Source: a virus
DNA length: 23,713 bases
Reading direction: 5' to 3' (one strand)
IMG/VR virus record: IMGVR_UViG_3300030419_006882
Location: 1-23,713 of that record
In this document: in pieces, positions 8,939-16,376 of the stretch
Numbering within the stretch: the first letter of the stretch is position 1
How the letters are laid out: each line of letters opens with the position of its first letter
The notes under the pieces: model-generated
The model's input: only the letters and a program-made list of their open reading frames with translations
Told to the model about the DNA's origin: nothing
Databases searched by the model: none
Position numbers and translations under genes: made by a program

Positions 8939-10770
8939 TAAGCTATCATTCTGGGAGTAAATGTATGATTAATTTGCTCCTGTTGAGTATTTTTAAGATC
9001 ATTATAGGCTTTAACTGCCCAGTTTCCTAACATTAAAGTTGTATAATTATCTCGCCTTGCCCTATTGGCTGAAGTGCTTCGCTTTAAGTGTTGTGGGAGG
9101 TCGAATGTTTGAGTGCCTTTAGCGGTAGTTTTAACTTCTATTAAGGCGCATTGTTTTTTTGTTTGGTAGATTATGTCATCTTGAAACTCGATTAAGTCGC
9201 CCTTGTTTTCGTAGGGCATCAGTTTTATAGGAACCGCCTGAGCAGAAACTTTATCAAAAAAACTACCACAAGCTGCCGTACGAGAAGCGAACCATATCCT
9301 TTTATGATCAATAGAAGCTTGTAAATACTCATTAGCTTCACGCAAGAAAGTAGTAGAGAAAAGCTGTTTATAACAAATAGTTCCCTCTTTTTTATTGTAT
9401 TCGCTTTTAGCGGAAAGTAACATTTTTTGATAATCAACGCCACTTTTATCGCTATTAAAATTAAAAAATTTAATATTTATTTTATGACTTTGGAATAACT
9501 CCGATTCATTAGCGCTGTCTATAAATTGATATCCGGCATTATCAATTATAATTAATGAAAAGTTAAAATGAGTCACTAGGTAATGAAGATATTTTATATG
9601 ATCCTTCAAATCTCCTCCCGCCACAGCGTAAGCATGAACTAACGTAGAATGATTACTTCTTTCTGGATCCAACTCTAATACTGACATTGCAAAATAGTCA
9701 GAACTCGGACTGTTACTAAAGCTGGGGTCAATAGCTAATATATACTCTTTATCCGTTTCCCCTTTAATTAAAGTATGTTGTTTTTCTCCGTCCGGAATCG
9801 TGCAGTCATGCATTTTTTTAGCACTAAAATAACTATCACTTCCATCAGTGAACTGAGCACAATATTCCCGTTGAAAAGAAGAGTTGGAAGAACCCCCTGA
9901 CTGAGCTTCTTCAATAACCGTGCTGTCTATCATATCTGGAGGTATGGAATCAAAAGCCATTTGTGAAATAAAATAATTAGACTGTTGAATCTCCTCGGAG
10001 TAGATGTTATTCATCCATTCCTTGTAAGTTTTATAAAGGTTTTCAAAACTGAAGCTAGCTGAAGAGAGCGCTATCATTTTAGAGTTATTCTCGAAAACGA
10101 TTCGGTCTTTTTCTTGCATTTGCCCTTTTTTAATTAAATCGTCTTCCATCTCACGTATCTTAATACGCTCAGCCATATCTTGAGGGGCTACGAGGAAGGG
10201 CATTAAAACAGTTTTAATTGTATCTTCAGGTAAAAGTAAAAACTCATCAAGTACTAGAATATTAGCGCGAAAACCACGTATTTTTTCACCACTGAGGGGA
10301 ATTGCCGTTATAGTTCCGTCATTAATCTTCCATTCGAATTGATCGTTACGCTTTGATTTGGCTCCAAAAGCGTGAGCAAGCATCTGAGCTTCTTTAGACT
10401 CTACAATTTTTTCCAAATTGTTAAATATGAATCTAGCGGTACGAAAAGTAGGCCCAGCGATAAGAATTTTAGTGCGCGGTTCAAAAATGCACTGAAGAAA
10501 ACAATATACCGCAGCGATAAAACTTTTACCGCAACCACGACCCCAAACGCACATGCTAAAATTTCGATTAAAGAAAGCTTTGAGGGTTATTTCTTGATAT
10601 AAAGCTAATTTAATCCCTGAAAGCAGTTCGGTAGTAAAACCTAAATTAGAACGCATGAATTTAGCTAATGTTATTTTAGCCTGCCTGTCGGGTAATTCTC
10701 CTTTTAAATTAAGAAATTCTTCATTTAAATTCGGGAGAGGCTTTTTATATTTTTCGGGACAGTACCACAT
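8938..10770 (-). CDS. terL: Terminase large subunit (ATPase and nuclease)
   Basis: The motor that cuts and pumps phage DNA into the prohead. The ATPase half shows a Walker A-type GRGCGKSF (residues 77-84), a Walker B ILVLDE (171-176) followed by FLLLPED, and an ALSSAS coupling-type segment (234-239). The nuclease half has an RNase H-like fold pattern: AIDPS with Asp 348, IIIDNAGYQ with Asp 410, and GDLIEFQDD (524-532) as the likely third acidic motif. The 610 residues match a full-length T4 gp17-type protein. The gene starts 2 bases before the stop of the upstream nuclease gene is passed and is followed by the portal, the usual order. Confidence 0.96.
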   Translation of the reverse strand: MWYCPEKYKKPLPNLNEEFLNLKGELPDRQAKITLAKFMRSNLGFTTELLSGIKLALYQEITLKAFFNRNFSMCVWGRGCGKSFIAAVYCFLQCIFEPRTKILIAGPTFRTARFIFNNLEKIVESKEAQMLAHAFGAKSKRNDQFEWKINDGTITAIPLSGEKIRGFRANILVLDEFLLLPEDTIKTVLMPFLVAPQDMAERIKIREMEDDLIKKGQMQEKDRIVFENNSKMIALSSASFSFENLYKTYKEWMNNIYSEEIQQSNYFISQMAFDSIPPDMIDSTVIEEAQSGGSSNSSFQREYCAQFTDGSDSYFSAKKMHDCTIPDGEKQHTLIKGETDKEYILAIDPSFSNSPSSDYFAMSVLELDPERSNHSTLVHAYAVAGGDLKDHIKYLHYLVTHFNFSLIIIDNAGYQFIDSANESELFQSHKINIKFFNFNSDKSGVDYQKMLLSAKSEYNKKEGTICYKQLFSTTFLREANEYLQASIDHKRIWFASRTAACGSFFDKVSAQAVPIKLMPYENKGDLIEFQDDIIYQTKKQCALIEVKTTAKGTQTFDLPQHLKRSTSANRARRDNYTTLMLGNWAVKAYNDLKNTQQEQINHTFTPRMIA

Positions 10771-10771
10771 T

Positions 10772-11710
10772 TTATAACAATTTTAAGTCGTACGCTAATT
10801 GTAAATCATACTTTTCTTTCAATGCCCCGGAAAGTAAAAGTTTTTTCACTATTCTAACACACTCCTTCCTTCCATTCACAAAAAGAAATTGAATGTGAGA
10901 AAATTCCTGTATCAAATCCCTAACATTATGAAAGATAAAATCTGGAGTAACACGAGTATTTTTTTTATAAACATGCTTCAGCCGATTAAAAGCCAAACAA
11001 TCAGAAAGACTTCTTTCTACTAAAACTACCATATAAGCCTTTTCTTCGGCCGCTCTATTTATTTCGTTCTTAAATCTTTCCAGACCTGAGCTTAAAGTAC
11101 CTATTAAGTCTGGAACCGATTTCCTTTCTATATAAGTATTTTTAGTTTTCTTTTTATCATTTAAACAATAATCTCCAAACTTGAGACCTTTTACCTCAGT
11201 AGGAAAATCATCTATCTCAAGAGGATTCTGCTCCCTTGAATCTACGTAAATAAGATGATCCTTGTTAAAGGTTTCTCTGTAGTTTTTTTTCGTGGGGACT
11301 TTTTGAAATTTATTTTTATACCCTATCTCCTCGCATAAGGAATAGTAACTACCAAACAATTCCTCATAAAAAGGTATAGGGGGCATAGGTAATGTCCTCA
11401 ACTCCACTTCGCTTAGAGAGTAAACTAGATTTTTTTCTTCTTTTCTTTTTATTAATAATTCCTTACAGTATTCTCTAGCGTCTGAAATAGGTATTTTTTT
11501 AAGCCAGCTTTTTAAATTCCTCTTATTGTTGAAGTCTGAAGAAAAGTACTGCTCTTTATTTTTAAATTTAATTAATTCGCCTGTATGCTTATCTTTACGC
11601 GGATAATATTTATGATAATAATCTCCAATAGATAATTTATGAGCTTTGATATGAAGATGCAATCCTCTATCTTTATCAAATTCTTTTCCACATTCTGCGC
11701 ATTTAACCAT
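10772..11710 (-). CDS. C2H2 zinc finger + ERCC4 (XPF-type) nuclease
   Basis: Two parts are visible. Residues 4-24 form a C2H2 finger (C4, C7, H20, H24) followed by LSIGDYYHKYYP, similar to the MucR/Ros style of single fingers. Residues ~153-290 form an ERCC4-type nuclease: VDSRE (156-160), GDY (179-181) and the signature ERKX3D as ERKSVPD (195-201), then LERFKNEI. This family (XPF/MUS81/Hef) cuts branched or flap DNA with a metal ion. The gene overlaps the upstream gene by 8 bases and ends one base before the large terminase start, so it is embedded in the packaging operon. I infer a role in resolving branched replication DNA before or during packaging. Confidence 0.9.
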   Translation of the reverse strand: MVKCAECGKEFDKDRGLHLHIKAHKLSIGDYYHKYYPRKDKHTGELIKFKNKEQYFSSDFNNKRNLKSWLKKIPISDAREYCKELLIKRKEEKNLVYSLSEVELRTLPMPPIPFYEELFGSYYSLCEEIGYKNKFQKVPTKKNYRETFNKDHLIYVDSREQNPLEIDDFPTEVKGLKFGDYCLNDKKKTKNTYIERKSVPDLIGTLSSGLERFKNEINRAAEEKAYMVVLVERSLSDCLAFNRLKHVYKKNTRVTPDFIFHNVRDLIQEFSHIQFLFVNGRKECVRIVKKLLLSGALKEKYDLQLAYDLKLL

Positions 11711-12815
11711 TTAAAACTTCCTCTTCGCTAATACCCATTATACGAGATTTAATCTCTTCCATCGAAGAAAGTCTTTCTATTTCTGATGAAACATTCTTTT
11801 TGCGAATCTCAGCAATCTTAATCATTTTGTTTCGGGATTCTTCATCTTTCCAAAGTTCCACAAGATTCAAAATGGAGGCAGACTCTTGAAGTATCTTACT
11901 CATCCGCTGACTTCTTTTTTCTTTCAGCTCATTAAGTAGTTTAGTTTGTCTATTTACGCATTGGTTATATTCTGTTTGAGCTGTATTGATAGCCTCTACC
12001 AAACTCATCGCCATTCTTCTCCCTTCAGTATCTTCAGCGTTCTGATCCAATAGCTGCTGTAGTCTTTCTACGCGTCTTTGAATGTTAGAGGCGATAACTA
12101 CTTCGGCTGAGAGCACGATGTACTGGTCAACTTCTTCTTGCGTTAAATCCGATTTATCCCACGTATACCTAACAAAACTACTCTCAAACAGATCCCTATC
12201 TGTTTCAATAACATACGTGCTCATCTGATGCAAGAACCTAAAAGTATGCATGTAGCCTATAAGAGTAGATAAATTTTTCTTAACTTTAGTAGTAATTTTT
12301 TCTTTATCTATTCCATTATGGACATATTTATTTACTCGAACTAAAGCACGAGATTCTGATTTAGGAGGGGCATACCCCCCTTCCGGAATAGCTTCTTCAT
12401 TAGTGACGTCTGAATATTTTACCTTATTATCAATTGTCCCTAAAAAATCTACTAACACCTTATAACGTATATCTAAGGGGGATATACCTCTATCATCGAA
12501 AACCATGCGAGCTAATTCCATTGGCTTCATAGCGCCACAATTATTGGTAATAAACTCTTTTTGATCCTCGGTTAGTTGAGGTTTTTCTTTAGGATAATGC
12601 TTATGAGAAACTTTTGCTTTTAAGCTCCTTTCAGCTAAAAACTTTTTAACTACTCTGCCATATTTCGATCTTCCATCCCTTTTCTCTTCTGGGACATCGG
12701 GAAAAACTAACTCTATCAACTCTTTAATATAAGGAGGGTCATCGGGACGACTATTCCATTCATTAAGGAGCGCCAGTTGTTGCTCTTCAGTTAGTTCTAT
12801 GTCTTTAGAGCTCAT
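11703..12815 (-). CDS. Helix-turn-helix/coiled-coil protein; candidate small terminase
   Basis: The 370-residue protein has an N-terminal part with two similar helical DNA-binding-like segments: LTEEQQLALLNEWNSRP (~8-24) with GRSKYGRVVKKFLAER, and LTEDQKEFITNNCGAMKPME (~81-100) with SPLDIRYKVLVDFLG. From about residue 230 to the end it is almost entirely charged helix with long coiled-coil stretches. The start overlaps the sigma-like gene by 4 bases (ATGA). Small terminases combine a helix-turn-helix with an oligomerising coiled coil and lie just upstream of terL, so this is a reasonable candidate. The family is not recognised and it could instead be a transcription co-factor for the adjacent sigma-like protein. 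Confidence 0.88.
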   Translation of the reverse strand: MSSKDIELTEEQQLALLNEWNSRPDDPPYIKELIELVFPDVPEEKRDGRSKYGRVVKKFLAERSLKAKVSHKHYPKEKPQLTEDQKEFITNNCGAMKPMELARMVFDDRGISPLDIRYKVLVDFLGTIDNKVKYSDVTNEEAIPEGGYAPPKSESRALVRVNKYVHNGIDKEKITTKVKKNLSTLIGYMHTFRFLHQMSTYVIETDRDLFESSFVRYTWDKSDLTQEEVDQYIVLSAEVVIASNIQRRVERLQQLLDQNAEDTEGRRMAMSLVEAINTAQTEYNQCVNRQTKLLNELKEKRSQRMSKILQESASILNLVELWKDEESRNKMIKIAEIRKKNVSSEIERLSSMEEIKSRIMGISEEEVLNG

Positions 12816-13498
12816 AAGATTTCAATCTCTCCCTCTTCTAACATTTTTTTCGCTTTTTGAATTATAGCTTTTTTTACGTTTTTAATCTGTTTGTATCCCG
12901 GCACACGATTTTTTTCATTTGTCTTGTACCCCATTAAAGTCGCCGCTTCCTCTTCAGACATATTATCTATGTAAAGAGCTTTGTATATTCTCCACTCAAT
13001 AGGCTTTAACGTGTCTCTCATTTTAAAGTTTAACTTACGAAGAACAGAAACTACGTCCAACCCTGTATATTCAGCAGAATTTATTTCATGAGAATGATCA
13101 TCAATGGAAACCGGAAGCTTAGCATCATAAGCTTGTTTCTTGGTTCTGATCCAATTAGCAAAAAGAGGGCATGCATCTGACTGCTTTCCGTAAATATAAC
13201 ATAAATCTCCCGATTCCGCTGCCGCGCATTTCAAACAAGGCCTACAATAATTACCATAATTGTTTCTTATAAGATTTTTGATTTGGTTGGATATAATTCG
13301 ATTAATCCATGGATTAAGAGGCTTTTTAGTGTCGTACAAATGCCACTTTTTAAATATATGAATTCTTAGAATTTGGGAAACGTCATCAAAGTCCATCCAT
13401 GAAAGTGCAGTCAAGTTCCACTTAGGTTTTCTCTTTTTTATTTCCGCATCTATTTGATCTATATAATCTTCAAATTTTGGTTTCTTACGTCTGGGCAT
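12812..13498 (-). CDS. Sigma-70-like transcription factor with Cys-rich insert
   Basis: From the start at 13498 (MPRRKKPKFEDYI, 228 aa) residues ~33-82 resemble sigma region 2: WMDFDDVSQILRIHIFKKW, YDTKKPLNPWINRII and NQIKNLIRNNYG. Residues ~166-220 resemble region 4, a helix-turn-helix with MSEEEAATLMGY. Between them lies a Cys cluster (C85, C88, C91, C100, C110) likely to bind zinc, not part of ordinary sigma factors. An upstream ATG at 13609 would add 37 residues that overlap the preceding gene by 125 bases and read like out-of-frame sequence, so I prefer 13498, which leaves a 14-base overlap. It probably redirects host RNA polymerase to phage promoters, perhaps the GTGTAAT elements. Function inferred. 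Confidence 0.88.
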   Translation of the reverse strand: MPRRKKPKFEDYIDQIDAEIKKRKPKWNLTALSWMDFDDVSQILRIHIFKKWHLYDTKKPLNPWINRIISNQIKNLIRNNYGNYCRPCLKCAAAESGDLCYIYGKQSDACPLFANWIRTKKQAYDAKLPVSIDDHSHEINSAEYTGLDVVSVLRKLNFKMRDTLKPIEWRIYKALYIDNMSEEEAATLMGYKTNEKNRVPGYKQIKNVKKAIIQKAKKMLEEGEIEIL

Positions 13499-13889
13499 TA
13501 TCGGTAGACCGGGATGATGAACCAGCATCTCGAAGAAAATCTGCAGCGATAGAATCTTTCGAGTATGTGGTATCTGTTTCCCTCGTATAACCGTCATCCG
13601 ATACTCCACCAGAATCCTTACCTACAATATCTTCTATCTTGTGGATATTTGAAGGCATTGAAGATCCTATTAATTCGATGTCTAGTTTTTCCATATTTGG
13701 AGCTTGGAATTCGTCCTCTTCCACCTCTTCTTGAACCATAGCTATTGGATTATTAGGCGCTGTTTTAAACACTCTCTTGGCGGGTACTTTAGATATACTG
13801 GCAAAAGCAGACCCACATCCCCCACAATATTGAGGTTTTTTTAGAGAGTATTCTGTTCCTGAACCGCAACTAGGGCAATATACTTTCAT
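13485..13889 (-). CDS. Zinc-ribbon protein with acidic tail (134 aa)
   Basis: The N-terminus shows a four-Cys zinc ribbon (YCPSCGSG at residues 4-11 and YCGGCGSA at 21-28). The rest is low complexity and acidic (VQEEVEEDEF, ~52-61) and probably disordered. It is the first gene of the packaging block, immediately before the sigma-like factor, and overlaps it by 14 bases. The start has an AGTGTAATC element 9 bases before the ATG and no Shine-Dalgarno. A partner role in transcription is a guess based on the ribbon, the acidic tail and the neighbour. Confidence 0.85.
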   Translation of the reverse strand: MKVYCPSCGSGTEYSLKKPQYCGGCGSAFASISKVPAKRVFKTAPNNPIAMVQEEVEEDEFQAPNMEKLDIELIGSSMPSNIHKIEDIVGKDSGGVSDDGYTRETDTTYSKDSIAADFLRDAGSSSRSTDNAQT

Positions 13890-13904
13890 AACTATGATTA
13901 CACT
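13890..13904 (-). promoter_or_regulatory. GTGTAA-type promoter element before the packaging block
   Basis: The minus strand reads AGTGTAATCATAGTT directly before ATG 13889, with 9 bases between AGTGTA and the start and no ribosome site. It would drive the long minus-strand operon from the zinc-ribbon gene to the large terminase. Confidence 0.55.
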
Positions 13905-13940
13905 CTATATATTACCAAAAATAATAGATTTTTCAAAAAA

Positions 13941-13953
13941 AGTGTATACCTAT
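13941..13953 (+). promoter_or_regulatory. GTGTA-type promoter element before the metallopeptidase-like gene
   Basis: The plus strand reads AAAAAAAGTGTATACCTAT before ATG 13954 (7 bases after AGTGTA; 13 if the ATG at 13960 is used). It is divergent from the element at 13904. Confidence 0.45.
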
Positions 13954-14229
13954 ATGAATATGGAAAATGTCAAATTCAAAACTTCGGACGGGATAGAGTA
14001 CGAATTGATATGGAAAAAACCTCACCATACTTATAACGCTGATGGTTTGTGCTACTCACCGGAAGCTGATAATCCTAAAATTCTGGTTGACCCAAAGCTT
14101 AAAAAAAGACGTAAAATGAGTACTCTTATAGAAGAGGTCACTCATGCATTCTTTTGGGATAAAACAGAAAGGGAAGTCCGAAAATTCTCATCTGTCCTTG
14201 CGGGTTTAATTAATAAGCAAATTAAATAG
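13954..14229 (+). CDS. Small metallopeptidase-like protein with degenerate HExxH
   Basis: Starting at 13954 this gives 91 residues. The open frame extends up to 13894, but that would swallow the promoter-like AGTGTATA element and add an unlikely leader, so I chose MNMENVKF (13954) or MENVKF (13960). The helix MSTLIEEVTHAFFWDKTE (~55-72) matches the zinc-helix pattern TLIHExxHAxxWDxxE of a small phage/prophage protein family, but the first His is Glu (EEVTH). The second half of the helix and a downstream Glu are kept. Catalytic zinc binding is therefore doubtful and it may be a binding protein. It overlaps the convergent PhoH gene by 8 bases. Confidence 0.8.
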   Translation: MNMENVKFKTSDGIEYELIWKKPHHTYNADGLCYSPEADNPKILVDPKLKKRRKMSTLIEEVTHAFFWDKTEREVRKFSSVLAGLINKQIK

Positions 14230-14983
14230 TATCGCAATCCGCTAATTTTGAGACAATAAATTTGGTCAACTCTGATCGAACAATATCTTCTTCGTTAAAC
14301 TCGAAAGTGTGAATACCCATATCCCTGCTCTCTTTATTATTGAAAATATCATAAAGTTTAACGAACCCTCCCCGATTTCCATTTTTTAAATCGGTTTGCA
14401 TTGGATCAGCCATAATAATACATCTTGAATACTTACCAATTCTGGTAAGAACAGTTACTATTTCCCTGAAAGAACTGTTTTGAGCTTCATCCATTAATAT
14501 AGCTTTTCCATTCCAACTCATTCCTCTCGCAAAATTAACCGGATGAATAGAGACTCTTTTTTCTTTTTGAAGCTTTTTAACCGTTTCTTCACTAAGTAGC
14601 TCATCCAGTTTATCCATGAAAGGTAAATTATAATAATGAAGTTTTTCATCTGCGTCACCGGGAAGGAACCCTAATCTAGAATCAGAACTTTCTACAGCTG
14701 AACGCATATATATAACATCTGAAACTTTTGATTGATTAAGTAAGCTTAAAGATGAATATACTGCCGTTAAAGTTTTTGAGCTCCCTGCCGGACCTTTACA
14801 TAAAATAAGACGAGTATTTTTGTCTTGAGAAATTTCAATAAAACGTTTCTGTTTTTCCGTCCAAGGTAATTCTTCTATGTAGAAATTATCCTTAGGTTTA
14901 ATTGGATCTCGTTGATGAATCTTGATCCGTCCGTCCGCAACTTCGAGAGAATCAAAATTCCCTGCGCTTTTTACTTTTGGCAT
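14222..14983 (-). CDS. phoH: PhoH-like ATPase
   Basis: A 253-residue P-loop ATPase. LPWTEKQKRFIE (39-50) precedes the Walker A GPAGSSKT (64-71). AILMDEAQN (161-169) is Walker B, and DPMQTDLKNGNRGGF (193-207) is the typical PhoH arginine-rich sensor segment. PhoH-like genes are frequent in marine phages. The family is linked to RNA metabolism or phosphate stress in bacteria, but its role in phages is not settled. The ATG is preceded by AGTGTAATTTACTATA. The gene stands alone on its strand, divergent from the MscS-like gene. Confidence 0.94.
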   Translation of the reverse strand: MPKVKSAGNFDSLEVADGRIKIHQRDPIKPKDNFYIEELPWTEKQKRFIEISQDKNTRLILCKGPAGSSKTLTAVYSSLSLLNQSKVSDVIYMRSAVESSDSRLGFLPGDADEKLHYYNLPFMDKLDELLSEETVKKLQKEKRVSIHPVNFARGMSWNGKAILMDEAQNSSFREIVTVLTRIGKYSRCIIMADPMQTDLKNGNRGGFVKLYDIFNNKESRDMGIHTFEFNEEDIVRSELTKFIVSKLADCDTI

Positions 14984-14999
14984 TATAGTAAATTACACT
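14984..14999 (-). promoter_or_regulatory. GTGTAA-type promoter element before phoH
   Basis: The minus strand has AGTGTAATTTACTATA then ATG 14983, with 10 bases after AGTGTA and no ribosome site. It forms the left half of a perfect inverted repeat TTACACT-AAATA-AGTGTAA (14993-15011). Confidence 0.6.
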
Positions 15000-15003
15000 A
15001 AAT

Positions 15004-15027
15004 AAGTGTAACACTTATAGAAAAGTT
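15004..15027 (+). promoter_or_regulatory. GTGTAA-type promoter element before the MscS-like gene
   Basis: The plus strand has AAGTGTAACACTT (15004-15016, itself a palindrome around one A) and then TATAGAAAAGTT before ATG 15028. It is the right half of the inverted pair with the phoH element, so the two divergent units share one 44-base control region. Confidence 0.55.
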
Positions 15028-15519
15028 ATGAATGAATTAACAAACGCTATTCCCGAGATTGTGAATTTAACCTCTAATATTGAAAAAGAAGAGGTAAAAG
15101 GCTTTCTGGAAAATTTAATCGGTGAATATGGGTGGCTCTTGTTTGCGGCGGTACTAACAATCTTAGCGAAAGATATGATTATGAATTTTGTTCAGGGACT
15201 GCTTGTTTTTATGGGGAATGATTTTAATAATGACGACATTATTTATATTTCCGGCCGTCAAGCGCGTATAGTTCGCGTCGGAATTCGTAATACGGTTTTT
15301 TACATGACGGACCGCAGGACTAAAATGTTGGTTCCCAACGAACAATTAAAGTTACTGACTATCGAAAAAAGATTACCTAAAAACGGGGGAGAGCCTTATC
15401 TTCCCAAAGGTAGCGATTCCAATTTCATGGGATTTGAAGAAGTCCCCATAGCTCCTTCTCCTGTACAGGTAGAAGTAGTGGAGACGCCTTCTCCTCCCTC
15501 CAAAAGAACAAGAAAATGA
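15028..15519 (+). CDS. Single-helix MscS-like (mechanosensitive channel domain) protein
   Basis: Residues ~34-62 form one hydrophobic helix (YGWLLFAAVLTILAKDM, then FVQGLLVFM) that lines up with the pore helix TM3 of MscS. Residues ~65-113 match the MscS beta domain: FNNDDIIYISGRQARIVRVG, then TVFY, and MLVPNEQL, against the family pattern F..GD.V.I.G..G.V..I..R.T....D...V.IPN..L. Full MscS proteins have about 280 residues, with two further helices upstream and a C-terminal cage. Both are missing here and the tail is Pro/Ser rich. The next gene overlaps by 4 bases (ATGA). It may form a pore or membrane ring at lysis or infection. The function is inferred. Confidence 0.85.
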   Translation: MNELTNAIPEIVNLTSNIEKEEVKGFLENLIGEYGWLLFAAVLTILAKDMIMNFVQGLLVFMGNDFNNDDIIYISGRQARIVRVGIRNTVFYMTDRRTKMLVPNEQLKLLTIEKRLPKNGGEPYLPKGSDSNFMGFEEVPIAPSPVQVEVVETPSPPSKRTRK

Positions 15520-15746
15520 AAAAAGTAATAGTATTAGCATCTATCTTTCTCATGGGATGTACTAGCGTTCCCAATCTTAAAGAAGTCGATTTAAGTATAA
15601 CAGGATTAGAAATGGAATTCTATGAAAGCCGAGAAGCCCCCATTATTTTTGACTATAACGCAGATATAGAAAGAAGGTACCAAGAAAGAAAAAATCGAGA
15701 CAAAGTCACTAATTATGGAAAATTAATGCCCATGACCAAAAAATAG
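15516..15746 (+). CDS. Small lipoprotein, spanin-like candidate (76 aa)
   Basis: The N-terminus MKKVIVLASIFLMGCTS is a lipoprotein signal with the lipobox LMGC, so Cys 15 would be lipidated and the protein held at a membrane. The mature part (~60 residues) is charged and ends in a Lys/Arg-rich tail. The ATG overlaps the MscS-like stop (ATGA), which suggests that the two are made together. Small lipoproteins coupled to an inner-membrane protein are typical of phage spanin pairs, but the partner here is an MscS-type protein and no endolysin is in sight. Spanin function is therefore a hypothesis. Confidence 0.85.
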   Translation: MKKVIVLASIFLMGCTSVPNLKEVDLSITGLEMEFYESREAPIIFDYNADIERRYQERKNRDKVTNYGKLMPMTKK

Positions 15747-15763
15747 GTGTAAAGATTATTGAA
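15745..15763 (+). promoter_or_regulatory. GTGTAA-type promoter element before the Lys-rich gene
   Basis: The plus strand reads AGGTGTAAAGATTATTGAA before ATG 15764, with 12 bases after GGTGTA. It is a variant site (GGTGTA instead of AGTGTA) and overlaps the stop of the lipoprotein gene. Confidence 0.4.
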
Positions 15764-16306
15764 ATGAAAGAAATCGATTTTACAGAGCAGATTATTAAAT
15801 GGCGCGAAGAAGAAGCTGCTAAAACAAAGAAGCAGTGGGAAAAGATAGACACTAAAGAGCTTAAACGTGACACTAAGAAAGAAAAGAAGGAGCACGAAAA
15901 AGACGCCATAGAAGATGACGAAAGCAAAATTAAAAAGCTAAAAAAAGGAAAACCGTCCGAGAAAAAGAGTGTTGAAATTCATGACATTAAGAAGGACGAG
16001 AAGTACGATAAAGCTAAAGCTGCTAAACTGAGCACTAAACAAAAAAACGATTTGCCCGATTCTGATTTCGCTTATATAGAGCCCGGTGGAAAAAAAGATT
16101 CCGAAGGAAAAACAACTCCTCGGTCATTACGTCATCTTCCTATTAATGACGCAGCGCATGTGCGAAATGCTTTAGCCAGACTCGATCAAACTGATATTAG
16201 TGAAGAGGCTAAAAAAGCGGCTCTGAAAAAAATTAAAGCCGCAGCCAAAAAATTCGGTATTAAGGTTAGTGCGTCAGCTCAAATTGACTATTCTGACTTG
16301 TACTAA
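15764..16306 (+). CDS. Lys-rich protein with conserved phage C-terminal domain
   Basis: The first ~90 residues are extremely Lys/Glu-rich and probably disordered or helical. Residues ~91-168 contain LPDSDFAYIEPGGKKD, TPRSLRHLPINDAAHVRNAL, then AKKAALKKIKAAAKKFGI. I recognise this as a domain seen in many phage and prophage proteins, often near head-maturation protease genes (the DUF6582-like pattern, named from memory). Its helical end with an AAAKKFGI motif suggests binding to DNA or to another virion protein. The gene stands alone between a GTGTAA element and a strong terminator. The function is unknown. A head-associated role is possible but not shown. Confidence 0.88.
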   Translation: MKEIDFTEQIIKWREEEAAKTKKQWEKIDTKELKRDTKKEKKEHEKDAIEDDESKIKKLKKGKPSEKKSVEIHDIKKDEKYDKAKAAKLSTKQKNDLPDSDFAYIEPGGKKDSEGKTTPRSLRHLPINDAAHVRNALARLDQTDISEEAKKAALKKIKAAAKKFGIKVSASAQIDYSDLY

Positions 16307-16331
16307 TCTTTTCTTTTAGTTTCGCTAAAGA

Positions 16332-16357
16332 AAAAGCCCCGCGACGGCGGGGCTTTT
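16332..16357. terminator. Strong bidirectional intrinsic terminator
   Basis: Stem GCCCCGC (16336-16342) pairs with GCGGGGC (16347-16353) around the loop GACG, extended by AAAA/TTTT pairs on both sides to 11 bp. T-rich tracts follow on each strand. It lies between the convergent genes ending at 16306 (+) and 16377 (-), so it can stop both. Confidence 0.92.
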
Positions 16358-16376
16358 GTTTTACATGTATCTTAAA

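Noticed and set aside
13499-13609. Longer start of the sigma-like gene at 13609
   Set aside because: It adds 37 residues that overlap the zinc-ribbon gene by 125 bases and show no sigma-like features; MPRRKKPKFEDY at 13498 is the better start.
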